Assembly: GCA_031276485.1 (NCBI GenBank)
Contig: JAISMY010000076.1
Location: forward strand, 1-55,039
Direction: 5' to 3'
DNA: 55,039 nt
DNA from: Desulfovibrio sp.
GTDB lineage: Bacteria > Desulfobacterota > Desulfovibrionia > Desulfovibrionales > Desulfovibrionaceae
Below the pieces are notes generated by a model that was not told where the DNA came from, did no database searches, and saw nothing but the letters and a program-made list of their open reading frames with translations. Each line of letters starts with the position of its first letter. Within the stretch, counting starts at the first letter, position 1. A program made the translations under genes and the position numbers. Positions 16,554 through 26,311 of the stretch are shown here, piece by piece.

Positions 16554-17440
16554 ACAATAATAACGAACTGACAATTTTAGCGGAAGATATTCTTGATGAA
16601 GCTTCCGATATCGCCATGACTGTTCTTGGATATGCACAAAAATTTCGCATACAGCTCGGCTGGCATTACCTCCTTGATTTGACGTGGATTCTTTGCAAAC
16701 TGAAAGGATTGTCCGTTCCATCTCGTATTATGGATGCAGGAGCCGGGAATGGTCTTTTACAGTTTATTTTGGCCGCTGCGGGACATTGCGTTGTCAGTGT
16801 AGATGCTTTTCAACGCACTGCTCCGCAGGAAGCAGGGGCCTGCATCCAGATTCGATACTCCAGCGCCCCGTCTTTGAAGGACACTTCCTACATGGCCCAC
16901 CAGAACGTCGCGCATCGCGCTGTAGACAAGGCGCTGCCGCGTCGTTCGGAAATCAGGACAGGGGAAATAGAATATCATTGCGCAAATCTGGACGAATTAT
17001 CTTTGTTGGACTCCAGTGAATTCGATGCGGTTGTCTCAGTTTCCGCTCTCGAACACAATTCTCCGGATAATATTCCCTTGATTATGAGCGAACTGCGGCG
17101 TACGGCAAAAGACGGCGCACCCATGTTGCTGACTATAAGTACATCGGCAGAGGGTGGGATACACAGGCCGAGCCATAGTTGGCTGCTGACGGAGAAAGAA
17201 ATAGTTGCCGCCTATGGAATTCCCGAAGGGTATCAGACAAATTTTGACGATATGCCGCTTCTCGCCGCGAAACTGGTCGCATCTCCCCGTTTAAGGCGGT
17301 GGCTTCCCTCATTTTATTACATGGGAGGAGCCAATGGAATGCCGTGGGGGGTGTGGGCACCGCAATACCTCCCTGTGGGGCTGGCTATATGCAATGCCCG
17401 CCCCTTCTCCGGAACTTGCCGCCGTCCGCCGGCGGCATAA
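16550..17440 (+). CDS. SAM-dependent methyltransferase
   Basis: Class I methyltransferase of 296 residues. Motif I is MDAGAGNGLLQF (about 61-72), followed by VVSVDAF, and the post-motif region is DAVVSVSALEHN. It is adjacent to a glycosyltransferase in an AT-richer patch, suggesting a role in modifying a surface glycan, though the substrate is unknown. ATG start with GAAGG upstream. The first part of the gene is markedly AT-richer than flanking genes, consistent with horizontal acquisition. Confidence 0.8.
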   Translation: MNNNNELTILAEDILDEASDIAMTVLGYAQKFRIQLGWHYLLDLTWILCKLKGLSVPSRIMDAGAGNGLLQFILAAAGHCVVSVDAFQRTAPQEAGACIQIRYSSAPSLKDTSYMAHQNVAHRAVDKALPRRSEIRTGEIEYHCANLDELSLLDSSEFDAVVSVSALEHNSPDNIPLIMSELRRTAKDGAPMLLTISTSAEGGIHRPSHSWLLTEKEIVAAYGIPEGYQTNFDDMPLLAAKLVASPRLRRWLPSFYYMGGANGMPWGVWAPQYLPVGLAICNARPFSGTCRRPPAA

Positions 17441-17451
17441 GGATTATTCGC

Positions 17452-18489
17452 GTGATTCTCAAAAAAATCGAGCAAAAATATCCCCGTTACGCGGCGGACA
17501 ATATTGTACCGATCAAGCCGCAGCGCGAACCCAAACTCTCCGTCCTCACCCTCACATACAACCACGCGGACTTCATTGCCCAAAACATTGAGAGCGTCCT
17601 CGCCCAGCAGGTCAATTTCCCCCTGCAGCACATCATCGCCGACGACAGTTCAGATGACGGCACACAAGACATCATTCTGGACTATGCCGCCAAACACCCG
17701 CACATTGTGCCGGTATTTCAGGAAAAGCGCACTTACGGTCCCGGCAACGTCCGGGCCCTGTTTGACAGGTGCCGCACGGAATACGCCGCCCTGTGCGACG
17801 GTGACGATTACTTCACCGACCCGGCCAAACTGCAAACGCAGGTTGATTTTCTAGACCGCTGCAAAGACTGGGGCCTGTGCTTCCATCTTACGCGCGTAAC
17901 CTACGAAAACCAGCCGGAACGTGAACACCTGTACCCGCCGATTGATAAACTGCCGCGCGGAGTGCGGCCTTTTTACTATCTGAGCGATCTCATTAAATGG
18001 AATATGCTCCAGACCAGTTCCGCCGTGTACCGCTGGCGCTTTAAAAACGGCCTGCCGGACTGGTATCGTTCCGATTTATATCCCGGAGACTGGTACTGGC
18101 ACCTTCTGCACGCGGAAACAGGAAAAATCGGCTTTATCAATAAAGAAATGAGCGTCTACCGCAGACAGAAAAAAGGAGTGTATTACCTCTCGACAGTTGA
18201 TCGGCTCAGACACAGGGCCGAGGTGGGGCTGAAAAAAATTGAAGCCTATGACGCCATAAATAAACATTTCTCCGGCAAATACGCGTCAATCATGCTGGAT
18301 TTGATTAACGGAGTTTTCGCGGACTGCCTGTTCTATGACGTGGAACGGGCGGAAAAAGAAGGCAAGGAGCCGGTACTGAATAAATTGTGCGATAAATATC
18401 CGGATTTTGCCCGGCATTTTTTGAATTCGCTGAAATTGGACAACGCCGGCAAGAATGGTCGTGTCCAGAGTTTTTCGCACTTTCGGTAG
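17452..18489 (+). CDS. Family 2 glycosyltransferase
   Basis: GT-A fold glycosyltransferase of 345 residues. The N-terminal LSVLTLTYNHADFI, the nucleotide-binding IIADDSSDDGTQDI and the metal-binding DGDD (116-119) are all present. It most likely transfers a sugar during surface polysaccharide or protein glycan synthesis. The track begins at 17299 inside the methyltransferase. The GTG at 17452 has AAGGA at a suitable distance and gives a normal N-terminus. It starts 11 bases after the methyltransferase stop. Confidence 0.88.
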   Translation: MILKKIEQKYPRYAADNIVPIKPQREPKLSVLTLTYNHADFIAQNIESVLAQQVNFPLQHIIADDSSDDGTQDIILDYAAKHPHIVPVFQEKRTYGPGNVRALFDRCRTEYAALCDGDDYFTDPAKLQTQVDFLDRCKDWGLCFHLTRVTYENQPEREHLYPPIDKLPRGVRPFYYLSDLIKWNMLQTSSAVYRWRFKNGLPDWYRSDLYPGDWYWHLLHAETGKIGFINKEMSVYRRQKKGVYYLSTVDRLRHRAEVGLKKIEAYDAINKHFSGKYASIMLDLINGVFADCLFYDVERAEKEGKEPVLNKLCDKYPDFARHFLNSLKLDNAGKNGRVQSFSHFR

Positions 18490-18532
18490 CAGCAAGTCCT
18501 ATCATCTGCTCTCGACACTTTCGGAATCTTCC

Positions 18533-18561
18533 TTGTCAATGCTTCCGCTCTCTGCTAAAGA
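18533..18561 (+). promoter_or_regulatory. Candidate sigma-70 promoter of rpsA
   Basis: TTGTCA (18533-18538) and TAAAGA (18556-18561) are spaced by 17 bases in the leader between the glycosyltransferase and rpsA. The start codon follows about 50 bases later. The -10 match is moderate, so this is a candidate only. Confidence 0.4.
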
Positions 18562-18610
18562 ACCCCGACCTGAACTGCTTCAGGAATTTTTGTCGGTTTG
18601 GAGGACACGC

Positions 18611-20365
18611 ATGTCGACAACTTCGGAACTGGAAACAGCCCTTGATGCGGAAATGAATTTCGAGACGGCTCTGGAAAGCTATCTTAACCCTGATTTCGGC
18701 GATTTGGAGGAAGGCTCCATCGTCAAGGGTGAAGTGGTGCGCATCGGCGACGAGCATGTGCTGGTCGACGTGAATTTCAAGTCGGAAGGACAGATTCCGA
18801 CCGCCGAATTTCGTGACGCGTCGGGAAAAATCTGTGTGAAAACCGGCGATAAGGTGGATGTCTACGTCGCCCGCAAAAACGAATCGGAAGGCACCATCAC
18901 CCTGTCCTACGAGAAAGCCAAACGCATGCAGCTTTTTGACCAGCTTGAAGAACTGCAGGAAAACAACGGCACTTGCAAAGGACGCATCCAGCGCCGCATC
19001 AAGGGCGGCTATACCGTGGATCTGGGCGGGGTGGAAGCCTTCCTGCCGGGTTCGCATGTGGATCTTCGCCCGGTGCCCGACATGGACGCCCTGGTCAACC
19101 AGGAATACGACTTCCGTGTGCTCAAGATAAACCGCAGGCGAAGCAACGTTATCGTTTCCCGCCGTGTGCTGCTGGAAGAAGAGCGCGACGCCAAACGCAA
19201 GGAACTGCTCGGCACCCTGAACGAAAACCAGAAGGTCCGGGGCCGGGTCAAAAACATCACGGAATACGGCGTGTTTGTGGATCTCGGCGGCCTGGACGGC
19301 CTGTTGCATATCACGGACATGTCCTGGAAACGCATCCGCCATCCCAAGGAAATGGTCAGCATCGGGCAGGAACTGGATCTCAAGGTGCTTTCCTTCGACC
19401 GGGAGAGCCACAAGGTTTCTTTGGGGTTGAAGCAGCTTATCGAAGATCCCTGGCAGGGCATCACGCAAAAATTCCCGACCGGCGCGCTCCTTTCCGGCAA
19501 GGTTACCAATCTTGTGGATTACGGCGCTTTCATTGAGCTGGAGCCGGGCGTGGAAGGTCTTGTGCATATTTCCGAAATGTCGTGGACGCGCAAGCTGCGC
19601 CATCCCTCGCAGATGGTCAAGGCCGGCGACGAGGTGCAGGTGCTTATCCTCGGCGTTGACCAAGATAAAAAGCGTATCTCCCTGGGGATGAAACAGGCCA
19701 GGCCCAACCCCTGGGATATCGTGGCCGAAAAATTCCCTGAAAATACCGTACTTGAGGGCACCATAAAGAACATCACCGAATTCGGCATGTTTATAGGTAT
19801 TGAAGACGGCATAGACGGCCTCATTCACGTATCCGACATAAGCTGGACCAAAAAAATCCGCCATCCCGGCGAGGCGTACCAGGTCGGCGACGTGGTGCAG
19901 GCCAAGGTGCTCACTGTGGATCAGGCCAGTGAAAAATTTACCTTGGGCATCAAACAGCTCACCGACGACCCCTGGTCCTGTGTGCCGGACCGTTATCCCG
20001 TCGGCACGCTGGTCACCGGACTGGTGACCAATATCACGGATTTCGGCGTCTTTGTGGAAGTGGAAGAAGGTATTGAGGGGCTGGTGCACGTTTCGGAAAT
20101 AAGCGGCAAAAAAGTCAAGACACCTTCCGAATTGTTCAAGGAAGGTGTGCATATTCAGGCCAAGGTCATTCATGTCTCCGCCGAGGAACGGCGCTTGGGC
20201 CTTTCCGTAAAGCAGCTCAGGGACGAGGAAGAACGCCGTAAGAACAGGGAACCGCGGGCCTCGGCCGGAGATCCGGGCGGACGGACCCTCGGCGACATCA
20301 TGAAAGCGGCTGAAGAAACGCGGGACGGAGAGGAAGGGCAGGACGACGGACAGGAAGAGGAGTGA
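18611..20365 (+). CDS. rpsA: 30S ribosomal protein S1
   Basis: mRNA-binding ribosomal protein needed for translation initiation. The 584-residue product has six S1 RNA-binding repeats. The first begins near EEGSIVKGEVVRI, and the last four carry the typical phrase (V/T)EYGVFVDLGGLDGLLHITDMSW or close variants. The track start at 18455 lies inside the glycosyltransferase gene. The ATG at 18611 is preceded by GGAGG and gives the usual N-terminus. The C-terminal tail is acidic and charged (GEEGQDDGQEEE). Confidence 0.95.
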   Translation: MSTTSELETALDAEMNFETALESYLNPDFGDLEEGSIVKGEVVRIGDEHVLVDVNFKSEGQIPTAEFRDASGKICVKTGDKVDVYVARKNESEGTITLSYEKAKRMQLFDQLEELQENNGTCKGRIQRRIKGGYTVDLGGVEAFLPGSHVDLRPVPDMDALVNQEYDFRVLKINRRRSNVIVSRRVLLEEERDAKRKELLGTLNENQKVRGRVKNITEYGVFVDLGGLDGLLHITDMSWKRIRHPKEMVSIGQELDLKVLSFDRESHKVSLGLKQLIEDPWQGITQKFPTGALLSGKVTNLVDYGAFIELEPGVEGLVHISEMSWTRKLRHPSQMVKAGDEVQVLILGVDQDKKRISLGMKQARPNPWDIVAEKFPENTVLEGTIKNITEFGMFIGIEDGIDGLIHVSDISWTKKIRHPGEAYQVGDVVQAKVLTVDQASEKFTLGIKQLTDDPWSCVPDRYPVGTLVTGLVTNITDFGVFVEVEEGIEGLVHVSEISGKKVKTPSELFKEGVHIQAKVIHVSAEERRLGLSVKQLRDEEERRKNREPRASAGDPGGRTLGDIMKAAEETRDGEEGQDDGQEEE

Positions 20366-20459
20366 CGCCTCCGCGCGCATGCCCGCGCTGTTGCCCGTTC
20401 CGATGCCGGGCAAGACGCGGCGCCCGGCCCCGGCATGAGGCGCGGGTAGCGCGGCGGAC

Positions 20460-21797
20460 ATGAACGACGACAGGATACTGTCGGTCACGGCGCTTACGGA
20501 AGCCGTACGAAAGCGTCTGGAAGGGACTTTCCCCTTCGTCTGGGTGCGCGGGCAGGTAACGGATCTTTCCCGGCCCGCATCCGGGCATGTTTTTTTCGCC
20601 CTGCGCGACGAACACAGCAGGCTTGCGGCTGTCTGGTTCAAGGGCGACATGCGGCCCGCGGAACATTTCGACCCCCTGACCGGCGAAATCTATGAGGACG
20701 GCCCGCGTCCCGGCCTTGCCGCGAGTCTGGAAAACGGGGTGGAGATCGTCTGCGCGGGCAGGCTTTCCCTATATGCTCCGCGCGGCGCCTACCGCCTGGT
20801 GGTGGAATACGCGTCGGAACAGGGCACGGGCAGACTGCATGAAGAATTTCTGCGTCTGCGGGCCAAACTGGCGGCCGAAGGACTTTTCGCGCCCGAGAGA
20901 AAACGGCCTCTGCCCGTCCTCCCGCGCCGCATAGCCTTGGTCACCTCGCCTAAGGGCGCGGCCGTGCATGATTTCCTGCGCCTTTCCGGCCGGCGCGGCC
21001 CCGGCGCGGAATTCCGCATTTATCCCGTGCCGGTGCAGGGCGAGGGCGCGCCGCCCAAAATCATTGAAGCCGTGCATCGCATAGCGGCTGAAGGTTGGGC
21101 CGAGGTGCTGGTCTTGCTGCGCGGCGGCGGCTCCCCGGAAGACCTCCGCGCCTTCAACGATGAAGAACTTGCCAGGGCCGTGTGCCGTTCCCCGGTTCCG
21201 GTGCTGGCGGGCATCGGGCACGAAGTTGATTTTACCCTGGCGGACCTTGCGGCCGATGCGCGGGCGGCGACGCCCAGCCACGCAGCCCAGATGCTGCTCC
21301 CGGAACGCGCCGAACTCTACCGGGCGCTGTCGGAACTACGCGCCGCCCTGCGGGAAACGGCCGAACGTCGCCTGGAACGGGCGTCCGGACGTTTCGCCGA
21401 CTTGGCGAACGGCCTGCGCAGGCTTTCACCGCGCAGAACGCTGGAAGCCCGCCGCGAACGCCTGACCGCCGAACTCCGGCTGCTGCTCGGCGCGGGCAGG
21501 CTGGTCCTGCAGCGCGAGGAAGCGCGGCTCAAACGGGCCTGCGCCGAGCTTGCCGTCCGGCCGGAAAAACTCAAGCTCCGGGCCGCTTCCCTGGAACATC
21601 TGGTTTTGCGTCTTGAGGCCCTGAACCCGTATGCCCCACTGCGACGCGGTTATGCGCCGGCGCGCAAGGCCGACGGCAGCTTCGTCCGACGCATAGGCGA
21701 TGTCCTGCCGGGCGACGCGCTGACCATCATGGTCACGGACGGCGACATCGCCGTCCGCGTCGAAGGAATACAGGCAGGGGAACATGCCGGCGCCTGA
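20460..21797 (+). CDS. xseA: Exodeoxyribonuclease VII large subunit
   Basis: Catalytic subunit of exonuclease VII, which degrades single-stranded DNA in repair. It has an N-terminal OB-fold (LEGTFPFVWVRGQVTDLSR...GHVFFALRD), the catalytic core (RIALVTSPKGAAVHDFL, VLLRGGGSPEDLRAFNDE, PVLAGIGHEVDFTLADLAAD.RAATPS) and a C-terminal coiled coil. At 445 residues it has normal length. The small subunit xseB lies one gene downstream. The stop overlaps the following M23 gene by 14 bases. Confidence 0.95.
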   Translation: MNDDRILSVTALTEAVRKRLEGTFPFVWVRGQVTDLSRPASGHVFFALRDEHSRLAAVWFKGDMRPAEHFDPLTGEIYEDGPRPGLAASLENGVEIVCAGRLSLYAPRGAYRLVVEYASEQGTGRLHEEFLRLRAKLAAEGLFAPERKRPLPVLPRRIALVTSPKGAAVHDFLRLSGRRGPGAEFRIYPVPVQGEGAPPKIIEAVHRIAAEGWAEVLVLLRGGGSPEDLRAFNDEELARAVCRSPVPVLAGIGHEVDFTLADLAADARAATPSHAAQMLLPERAELYRALSELRAALRETAERRLERASGRFADLANGLRRLSPRRTLEARRERLTAELRLLLGAGRLVLQREEARLKRACAELAVRPEKLKLRAASLEHLVLRLEALNPYAPLRRGYAPARKADGSFVRRIGDVLPGDALTIMVTDGDIAVRVEGIQAGEHAGA

Positions 21798-22836
21798 CAC
21801 ACCGGGCAAAACAATGATGATTTCCGGAAAAAACAGCGTTATGCGGCGTTTCCCGCTCCCGATCCTGCTTTGCCTGCTGCTGTCCGTCGCGGACGGCTCC
21901 GTAACCCTCCGGGCGGCCGCGCGGGCGGCGCCTCCCGTCGATCCGGCCGCTCCCGACGTCGCCGCAGCCGCCGCGGAGCGCCCTGCGTCCGGAGCCGCTA
22001 AGGCGCGGACAGGCGTCCGTCGGCAGGAAGGGCGCAGACCCTTTACCCTGGACATCCCCAAATCCGTCGGCGACGGAGAAGCCTTTGCGTTGCGCTTCGG
22101 GGCGGAAGGCGCGCAGGCGCTGGACCTGGATCTGGACGGCAAAAAACTGCATATAGGAGCGCCTTCTCCGGCTTCGGGCTTTTTTGAGGCCCTTCTGCCC
22201 GTTCCCCTGGATACCGGGAAAAAACGTTTGCGCCTGGCCCTGACCATACAGTGGAAGGGAGGGGGAAAAGAGGTGCTGACCCGCATCGTGGCGGTGAAAA
22301 AGCGTGACTATCCCGTGCAGAAACTGACCGTGGACAGCAAATTCGTCAGCCCGCCGCCGGAAGCGGCGGAGAAAATACGCCGCGACCGGGCGGAAATGCG
22401 CGCCGCAGTCACGTCCACAAGCCCCGTGCAATACTGGCGTCTGCCCCTCGCCCGCCCCGTGCCGGGCGAAGTGACCAGCCTCTACGGGTCGCGCCGCGTG
22501 TTCAACGGGGTTCCCAAAAACCCGCACAAGGGCGTGGATTTCGACGCCGCCGCGGGCGAACCCGTTGCCGCCGTCGAGGCCGGCGAAGTTGTGCTGGTTT
22601 CGGAGCATTACTACGGCGGCAACACGGTGGTCGTGGACCACGGCCTGGGTGTCGCGAGCGCCTACCTGCACCTGTCCGGATTCAACGTGCGCAAGGGGCA
22701 TCGTATTGCCCGCGGGGACATTATCGGCTTTGCGGGCGATACCGGGCGGGTGACCGGACCGCACCTGCACCTTTCTTTCTATGTCCTGGGCGAAAGCGTC
22801 AACGCGGAGCCATGTCTGGAAGCAGAACGCCGGTGA
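21784..22836 (+). CDS. M23-family peptidoglycan peptidase (LytM/EnvC-like)
   Basis: Secreted zinc endopeptidase acting on peptidoglycan crosslinks. A signal-like hydrophobic segment (FPLPILLCLLLSVADG) lies near residues 22-37. A beta-rich N-terminal region is followed by the LytM domain with HKGVDFDA (HxxxD), the conserved GNTVVVDHG and the second zinc motif HLHLS. All metal-binding residues are present, so it is probably active. It overlaps xseA and precedes xseB by 9 bases, splitting the exonuclease VII pair. The ATG at 21784 is within xseA, and ATG 21814 or 21841 are alternatives. Confidence 0.9.
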   Translation: MPAPDTPGKTMMISGKNSVMRRFPLPILLCLLLSVADGSVTLRAAARAAPPVDPAAPDVAAAAAERPASGAAKARTGVRRQEGRRPFTLDIPKSVGDGEAFALRFGAEGAQALDLDLDGKKLHIGAPSPASGFFEALLPVPLDTGKKRLRLALTIQWKGGGKEVLTRIVAVKKRDYPVQKLTVDSKFVSPPPEAAEKIRRDRAEMRAAVTSTSPVQYWRLPLARPVPGEVTSLYGSRRVFNGVPKNPHKGVDFDAAAGEPVAAVEAGEVVLVSEHYYGGNTVVVDHGLGVASAYLHLSGFNVRKGHRIARGDIIGFAGDTGRVTGPHLHLSFYVLGESVNAEPCLEAERR

Positions 22837-22845
22837 GGATGAACT

Positions 22846-23088
22846 ATGGCGGAACAGAGTTTTGAACAACATATGCGGCGCCTGGAAGAAATCGTGCGCG
22901 AACTGGAAAGCCTGGACCTGCCCCTGGAAAAAAGCGTCGCCCTGTACCGCGAAGGCCGCAGCGCGGCAAGCGCGTGCCGGGAACTGCTGGACAAGGCCGA
23001 GCATGCCGTCCTGCTCTGCGACGAGGAAGGAGAACATCCGTTTGTTCCCGCATCAATGCCGCCCGAAGCCGGCGACCGGGCGGAGTGA
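22846..23088 (+). CDS. xseB: Exodeoxyribonuclease VII small subunit
   Basis: 80-residue helical subunit that assembles on XseA. The phrase FEQHMRRLEEIVRELESLDLPLEKSVALYREG is diagnostic. An ATG start is used. It lies between the M23 peptidase and ispA. Confidence 0.95.
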   Translation: MAEQSFEQHMRRLEEIVRELESLDLPLEKSVALYREGRSAASACRELLDKAEHAVLLCDEEGEHPFVPASMPPEAGDRAE

Positions 23089-23091
23089 GCG

Positions 23092-24171
23092 GTGAACGCG
23101 CAGCGCGCGGCAAGCGCCGAAGAGGTCGGCAAAGCCCTGCGGACCGAAGCCGCCCGCATCGAAGCGCGCCTTGACGCCTGTCTGCGCGCCGGGGCCTGCC
23201 CTGCCGGACTGCTTGACGCCATGCGTTACAGCCTTTTCGCGGGCGGCAAGCGCGTCCGTCCCGTGCTCTGCGTGCTCTCTGCGCGCGTCCCCGTCCCTCC
23301 GGACCCGGACCTTGCCGATGCCGTTCTGACCTTTGCCTGCGCCCTGGAATGCATCCATACCTATTCGCTGATCCACGACGATCTTCCGGCTATGGACGAC
23401 GACGACTTCCGGCGCGGCAAACCCTCCTGCCACAAACAGTTCGGCGAGGCCGCGGCGATCCTGGCCGGCGACGCGCTGCTGACGGAGGCCTTTGCCCTCG
23501 CGGCCGGTTGCGCCGGACCTGCGCTTCCCGCCGGGCGGGTGCTGCGCGCCGTTGCCGCGACGGCAAAGGCGGCGGGGCCGGCGGGCATGGTCGGCGGCCA
23601 GTTTCTGGATATGCTGTACACGGGAGCAGCGAATCCCCGCCTTGGGCAAGCGGCCGGCGCGCGGGCCGTACAAGGCGGGATCCTGCCGGGACGGGCGGCG
23701 GCGGGTACACGGTCCGGGCAAAGCGGTGCCGCGCCGCGTTTTGCGCAACCTGCCTCCGTGCGGGCCGGGCAAAACGGCGACGGGCCGGGCCTTGAAGATT
23801 TGGCCGCCATGCAGGCCATGAAAACAGGAGCCATGCTGCGCCTGCCCTGCGAGGTCGGGGCGGTGCTGGCCGGGGCTTCGCCGGAGACGGCCGGGGCTCT
23901 CGCGCGCTACGGGACGGCCTTGGGCGCGGCCTTTCAAATCACCGACGACATTCTGGATATAGCCGGGGATGCCGCCCTGCTCGGCAAGCCGGTGGGCAGC
24001 GACGGCGCGGCGCGCAAATGCACCTATCCCGCCCTGCTCGGCCTGCAAAAAAGCAGGGAAAGCGCGGAACAACACGCAGAAACGGCCGTTACGGCCCTGG
24101 ACGGACTGGAGGGCGAAAGCGCCGCCCTGCTCAGAGGACTTGCCGCCTATGTCGTCAACCGCGTTTCCTGA
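23092..24171 (+). CDS. ispA: Polyprenyl diphosphate synthase (farnesyl diphosphate synthase type) with insertion
   Basis: Condenses isopentenyl diphosphate with allylic diphosphates to make farnesyl or geranylgeranyl diphosphate. The first Asp-rich motif is HDDLPAMDDDDFRRGKP (about 95-111), and the second is FQITDDILDIAGD. GGKRVRPVL is also present. Between GGQFLDM (169-174) and LEDLAAMQAMKTGAML (234-249), about 55 Gly/Ala/Arg-rich residues (178-232) are inserted. Normal enzymes have only a short loop there. GTG start 4 bases after xseB. Confidence 0.92.
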   Translation: MNAQRAASAEEVGKALRTEAARIEARLDACLRAGACPAGLLDAMRYSLFAGGKRVRPVLCVLSARVPVPPDPDLADAVLTFACALECIHTYSLIHDDLPAMDDDDFRRGKPSCHKQFGEAAAILAGDALLTEAFALAAGCAGPALPAGRVLRAVAATAKAAGPAGMVGGQFLDMLYTGAANPRLGQAAGARAVQGGILPGRAAAGTRSGQSGAAPRFAQPASVRAGQNGDGPGLEDLAAMQAMKTGAMLRLPCEVGAVLAGASPETAGALARYGTALGAAFQITDDILDIAGDAALLGKPVGSDGAARKCTYPALLGLQKSRESAEQHAETAVTALDGLEGESAALLRGLAAYVVNRVS

Positions 24172-24196
24172 TTCCGTCCGGTGCGAAGGCCGGGCC

Positions 24197-26140
24197 GTGA
24201 TCCGCCGCAGGCAGCGGGAAGCCCGGGCCGCCTGCCCGGCGCAGATCACCGGCCGCCGCCTGTTGTCGGAAATCCGCAGTCCTTCAGATGTCGCTTCCTT
24301 GAACCTTGAAGAATTGCAGGCTCTGGCGAGCGAGTTGCGCGAAACCATGGTGCGCACCGTGTCGCGCACCGGCGGCCATCTTGCCGCCTCTCTCGGAGTG
24401 GTTGAACTGACCCTGGCCATGCTCTCCGTCTTCGACGCCCGGCAGGACAAAATCATCTGGGATGTCGGACACCAGACTTACGCATGGAAGCTCTTGACCG
24501 GGCGGGCGGACAGGTTCCACACCCTGCGGCAGACCGGAGGCCTCAGCGGGTTTCCGAGCCGCGCCGAAAGCCCGTACGACCATTTCGGTACCGGGCATTC
24601 CTCCACCTCCGTGTCCGCCGCCTTGGGGCTGGCCGCGGCGCGGGACCTCGCAGGCGGAAATTACCACGTCGTTTCGGTGATAGGCGACGGTTCGCTCACG
24701 GCCGGGCAGGCCTACGAAGGGCTGAATCAGGCCGGCGCCACGGCCGGGCGCTTCATCGTTATTCTCAACGACAACGAAATGTCCATCGCAAAAAACGTCG
24801 GCGCCCTCTCCCTGTTTATGAGCCGCAACCTGTCGGCCCGCTGGGTGCGCCGCGTCAAGCGCGAAGTGGAAGAGTTCCTCTCCGGCATACCCGGCATAGG
24901 CGCGGATCTGCTGGAAATCGCAAGACGCAGCAAACACAGCTTCAAAAATTTCTTTACCCCGGGCATTCTTTTCGAGGCCCTGCGCTTCAATTACATAGGC
25001 GCGGCAGACGGGCACAACATCGAGGAACTGCAGAAAACCCTGCGCCTGGCGGCCGCCCAGGACCGGCCCGTCCTGGTGCATGTCCTGACCCGCAAAGGCA
25101 AAGGCTATGCCCCGGCCGAGGCCGACCCCGAACTGTTCCACGGCATCGGCCGCTTTGAAGCGGAAACCGGCCTGCCCCGCAAGGCCGACCCCGGCGCGGC
25201 CGTGAGCTGGACTGAAGCCTTCAGTCAAGGGCTGTGCCGGCTTGCGGCAAAGGATGAGCGCATCTTCGCCGTTACCGCCGCCATGCCGGAAGGAACCGGC
25301 CTGAAAAAATTCGCGGAGCTTTTCCCCCGGCGTTTCGCCGACGTCGGCATCTGCGAACAGCACGCCGTGACCTTTGCCGCAGGGCTGGCAGCCGGTGGCC
25401 TGCGCCCTTTTGTCGCCGTCTATTCCACCTTTCTGCAGCGCGCCTACGACCAGATTGTGCACGATGTGTGCCTGCAAAAGCTGCCCGTCACCTTCTGCAT
25501 AGACCGCGCCGGTCTGGTGGGCGAAGACGGCCCTACGCACCACGGGTCTTTTGATCCGGCCTTTCTGCGCCACATTCCCGGAATGACGATTTTTGCGCCC
25601 AAGGACGAGGCCGAGTTGCAGCACGGCCTGGCTACGGCCCTGGCCGCGGACGGTCCCTTTGCCCTCCGCTACCCGCGCGGGCCGGGTGCCGGCGTACCGC
25701 TGCCGGACTTCCCGGTCCCCCTGCCCGCGGGCCGGGGCGAATACCTGGACAGGGGCGATGCCGGCGCAGCCGTCGTGGCCCTGGGCAACCGCGTCCTGCC
25801 CGCCCTGTACGCCGCGCAGCGGCTGCGGGAGGAAGGCGGGCCGCGCGTCACCGTGTTCAACGCGCGCTGGGTCAAACCCCTGCCCGAAGAAGAATTGCGC
25901 GAGATTATCGCCGCACACGATACCGTCGTCATCGTCGAAGAAGCTTCCCTGGCCTGCGGATTTTCTTCTGCCGTTCTGGAATTTTTCAACGACAACGCTC
26001 TGACGGCAGGAAAAAGGATACTGCGCATGGGGTTGCCGGATGCCTTTGTGGAGCACGGCGCCCTCGCGGACCTGCGCCGTCTGCTGAAACTGGACGCGGC
26101 CGCCGTATACGAAAAACTGCGCGAACTGCCGCGGTCCTGA
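24197..26140 (+). CDS. dxs: 1-deoxy-D-xylulose-5-phosphate synthase
   Basis: First enzyme of the MEP isoprenoid pathway, joining pyruvate and glyceraldehyde 3-phosphate with thiamine diphosphate. It contains SRTGGHLAASLGVVELTLAM, the TPP-binding VIGDGSLTAGQAYEGLNQAG, and the C-terminal transketolase regions (FADVGICEQHAVTFAAG, DRAGLVGEDGPTHHG). The 647-residue length from the GTG at 24197 fits. GAAGG lies 7 bases before it. The track start at 23969 is inside ispA and is an extension, and ATG 24149 is another option. It directly follows ispA, its pathway partner. Confidence 0.95.
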   Translation: MIRRRQREARAACPAQITGRRLLSEIRSPSDVASLNLEELQALASELRETMVRTVSRTGGHLAASLGVVELTLAMLSVFDARQDKIIWDVGHQTYAWKLLTGRADRFHTLRQTGGLSGFPSRAESPYDHFGTGHSSTSVSAALGLAAARDLAGGNYHVVSVIGDGSLTAGQAYEGLNQAGATAGRFIVILNDNEMSIAKNVGALSLFMSRNLSARWVRRVKREVEEFLSGIPGIGADLLEIARRSKHSFKNFFTPGILFEALRFNYIGAADGHNIEELQKTLRLAAAQDRPVLVHVLTRKGKGYAPAEADPELFHGIGRFEAETGLPRKADPGAAVSWTEAFSQGLCRLAAKDERIFAVTAAMPEGTGLKKFAELFPRRFADVGICEQHAVTFAAGLAAGGLRPFVAVYSTFLQRAYDQIVHDVCLQKLPVTFCIDRAGLVGEDGPTHHGSFDPAFLRHIPGMTIFAPKDEAELQHGLATALAADGPFALRYPRGPGAGVPLPDFPVPLPAGRGEYLDRGDAGAAVVALGNRVLPALYAAQRLREEGGPRVTVFNARWVKPLPEEELREIIAAHDTVVIVEEASLACGFSSAVLEFFNDNALTAGKRILRMGLPDAFVEHGALADLRRLLKLDAAAVYEKLRELPRS

Positions 26141-26311
26141 AAGACACGGAAGGAGAAAATCGTCGGCGCGCGCTGTTTGTGCTTTTCTTGTGATAAAAAA
26201 CGTGATACTTATAATCATCTTGCTGTGCCTGGTCCGCGCAGCTCGCTGCAGCCGGGTCTACCTGGTTGATTTTTCACGAAAATCAGAATTTCTCTGCAGA
26301 GGATTATCAAG

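Noticed and set aside
18536-20650. 704-codon minus-strand ORF opposite rpsA
   Set aside because: The plus strand encodes six S1 repeats. The antisense frame is open because of GC bias.
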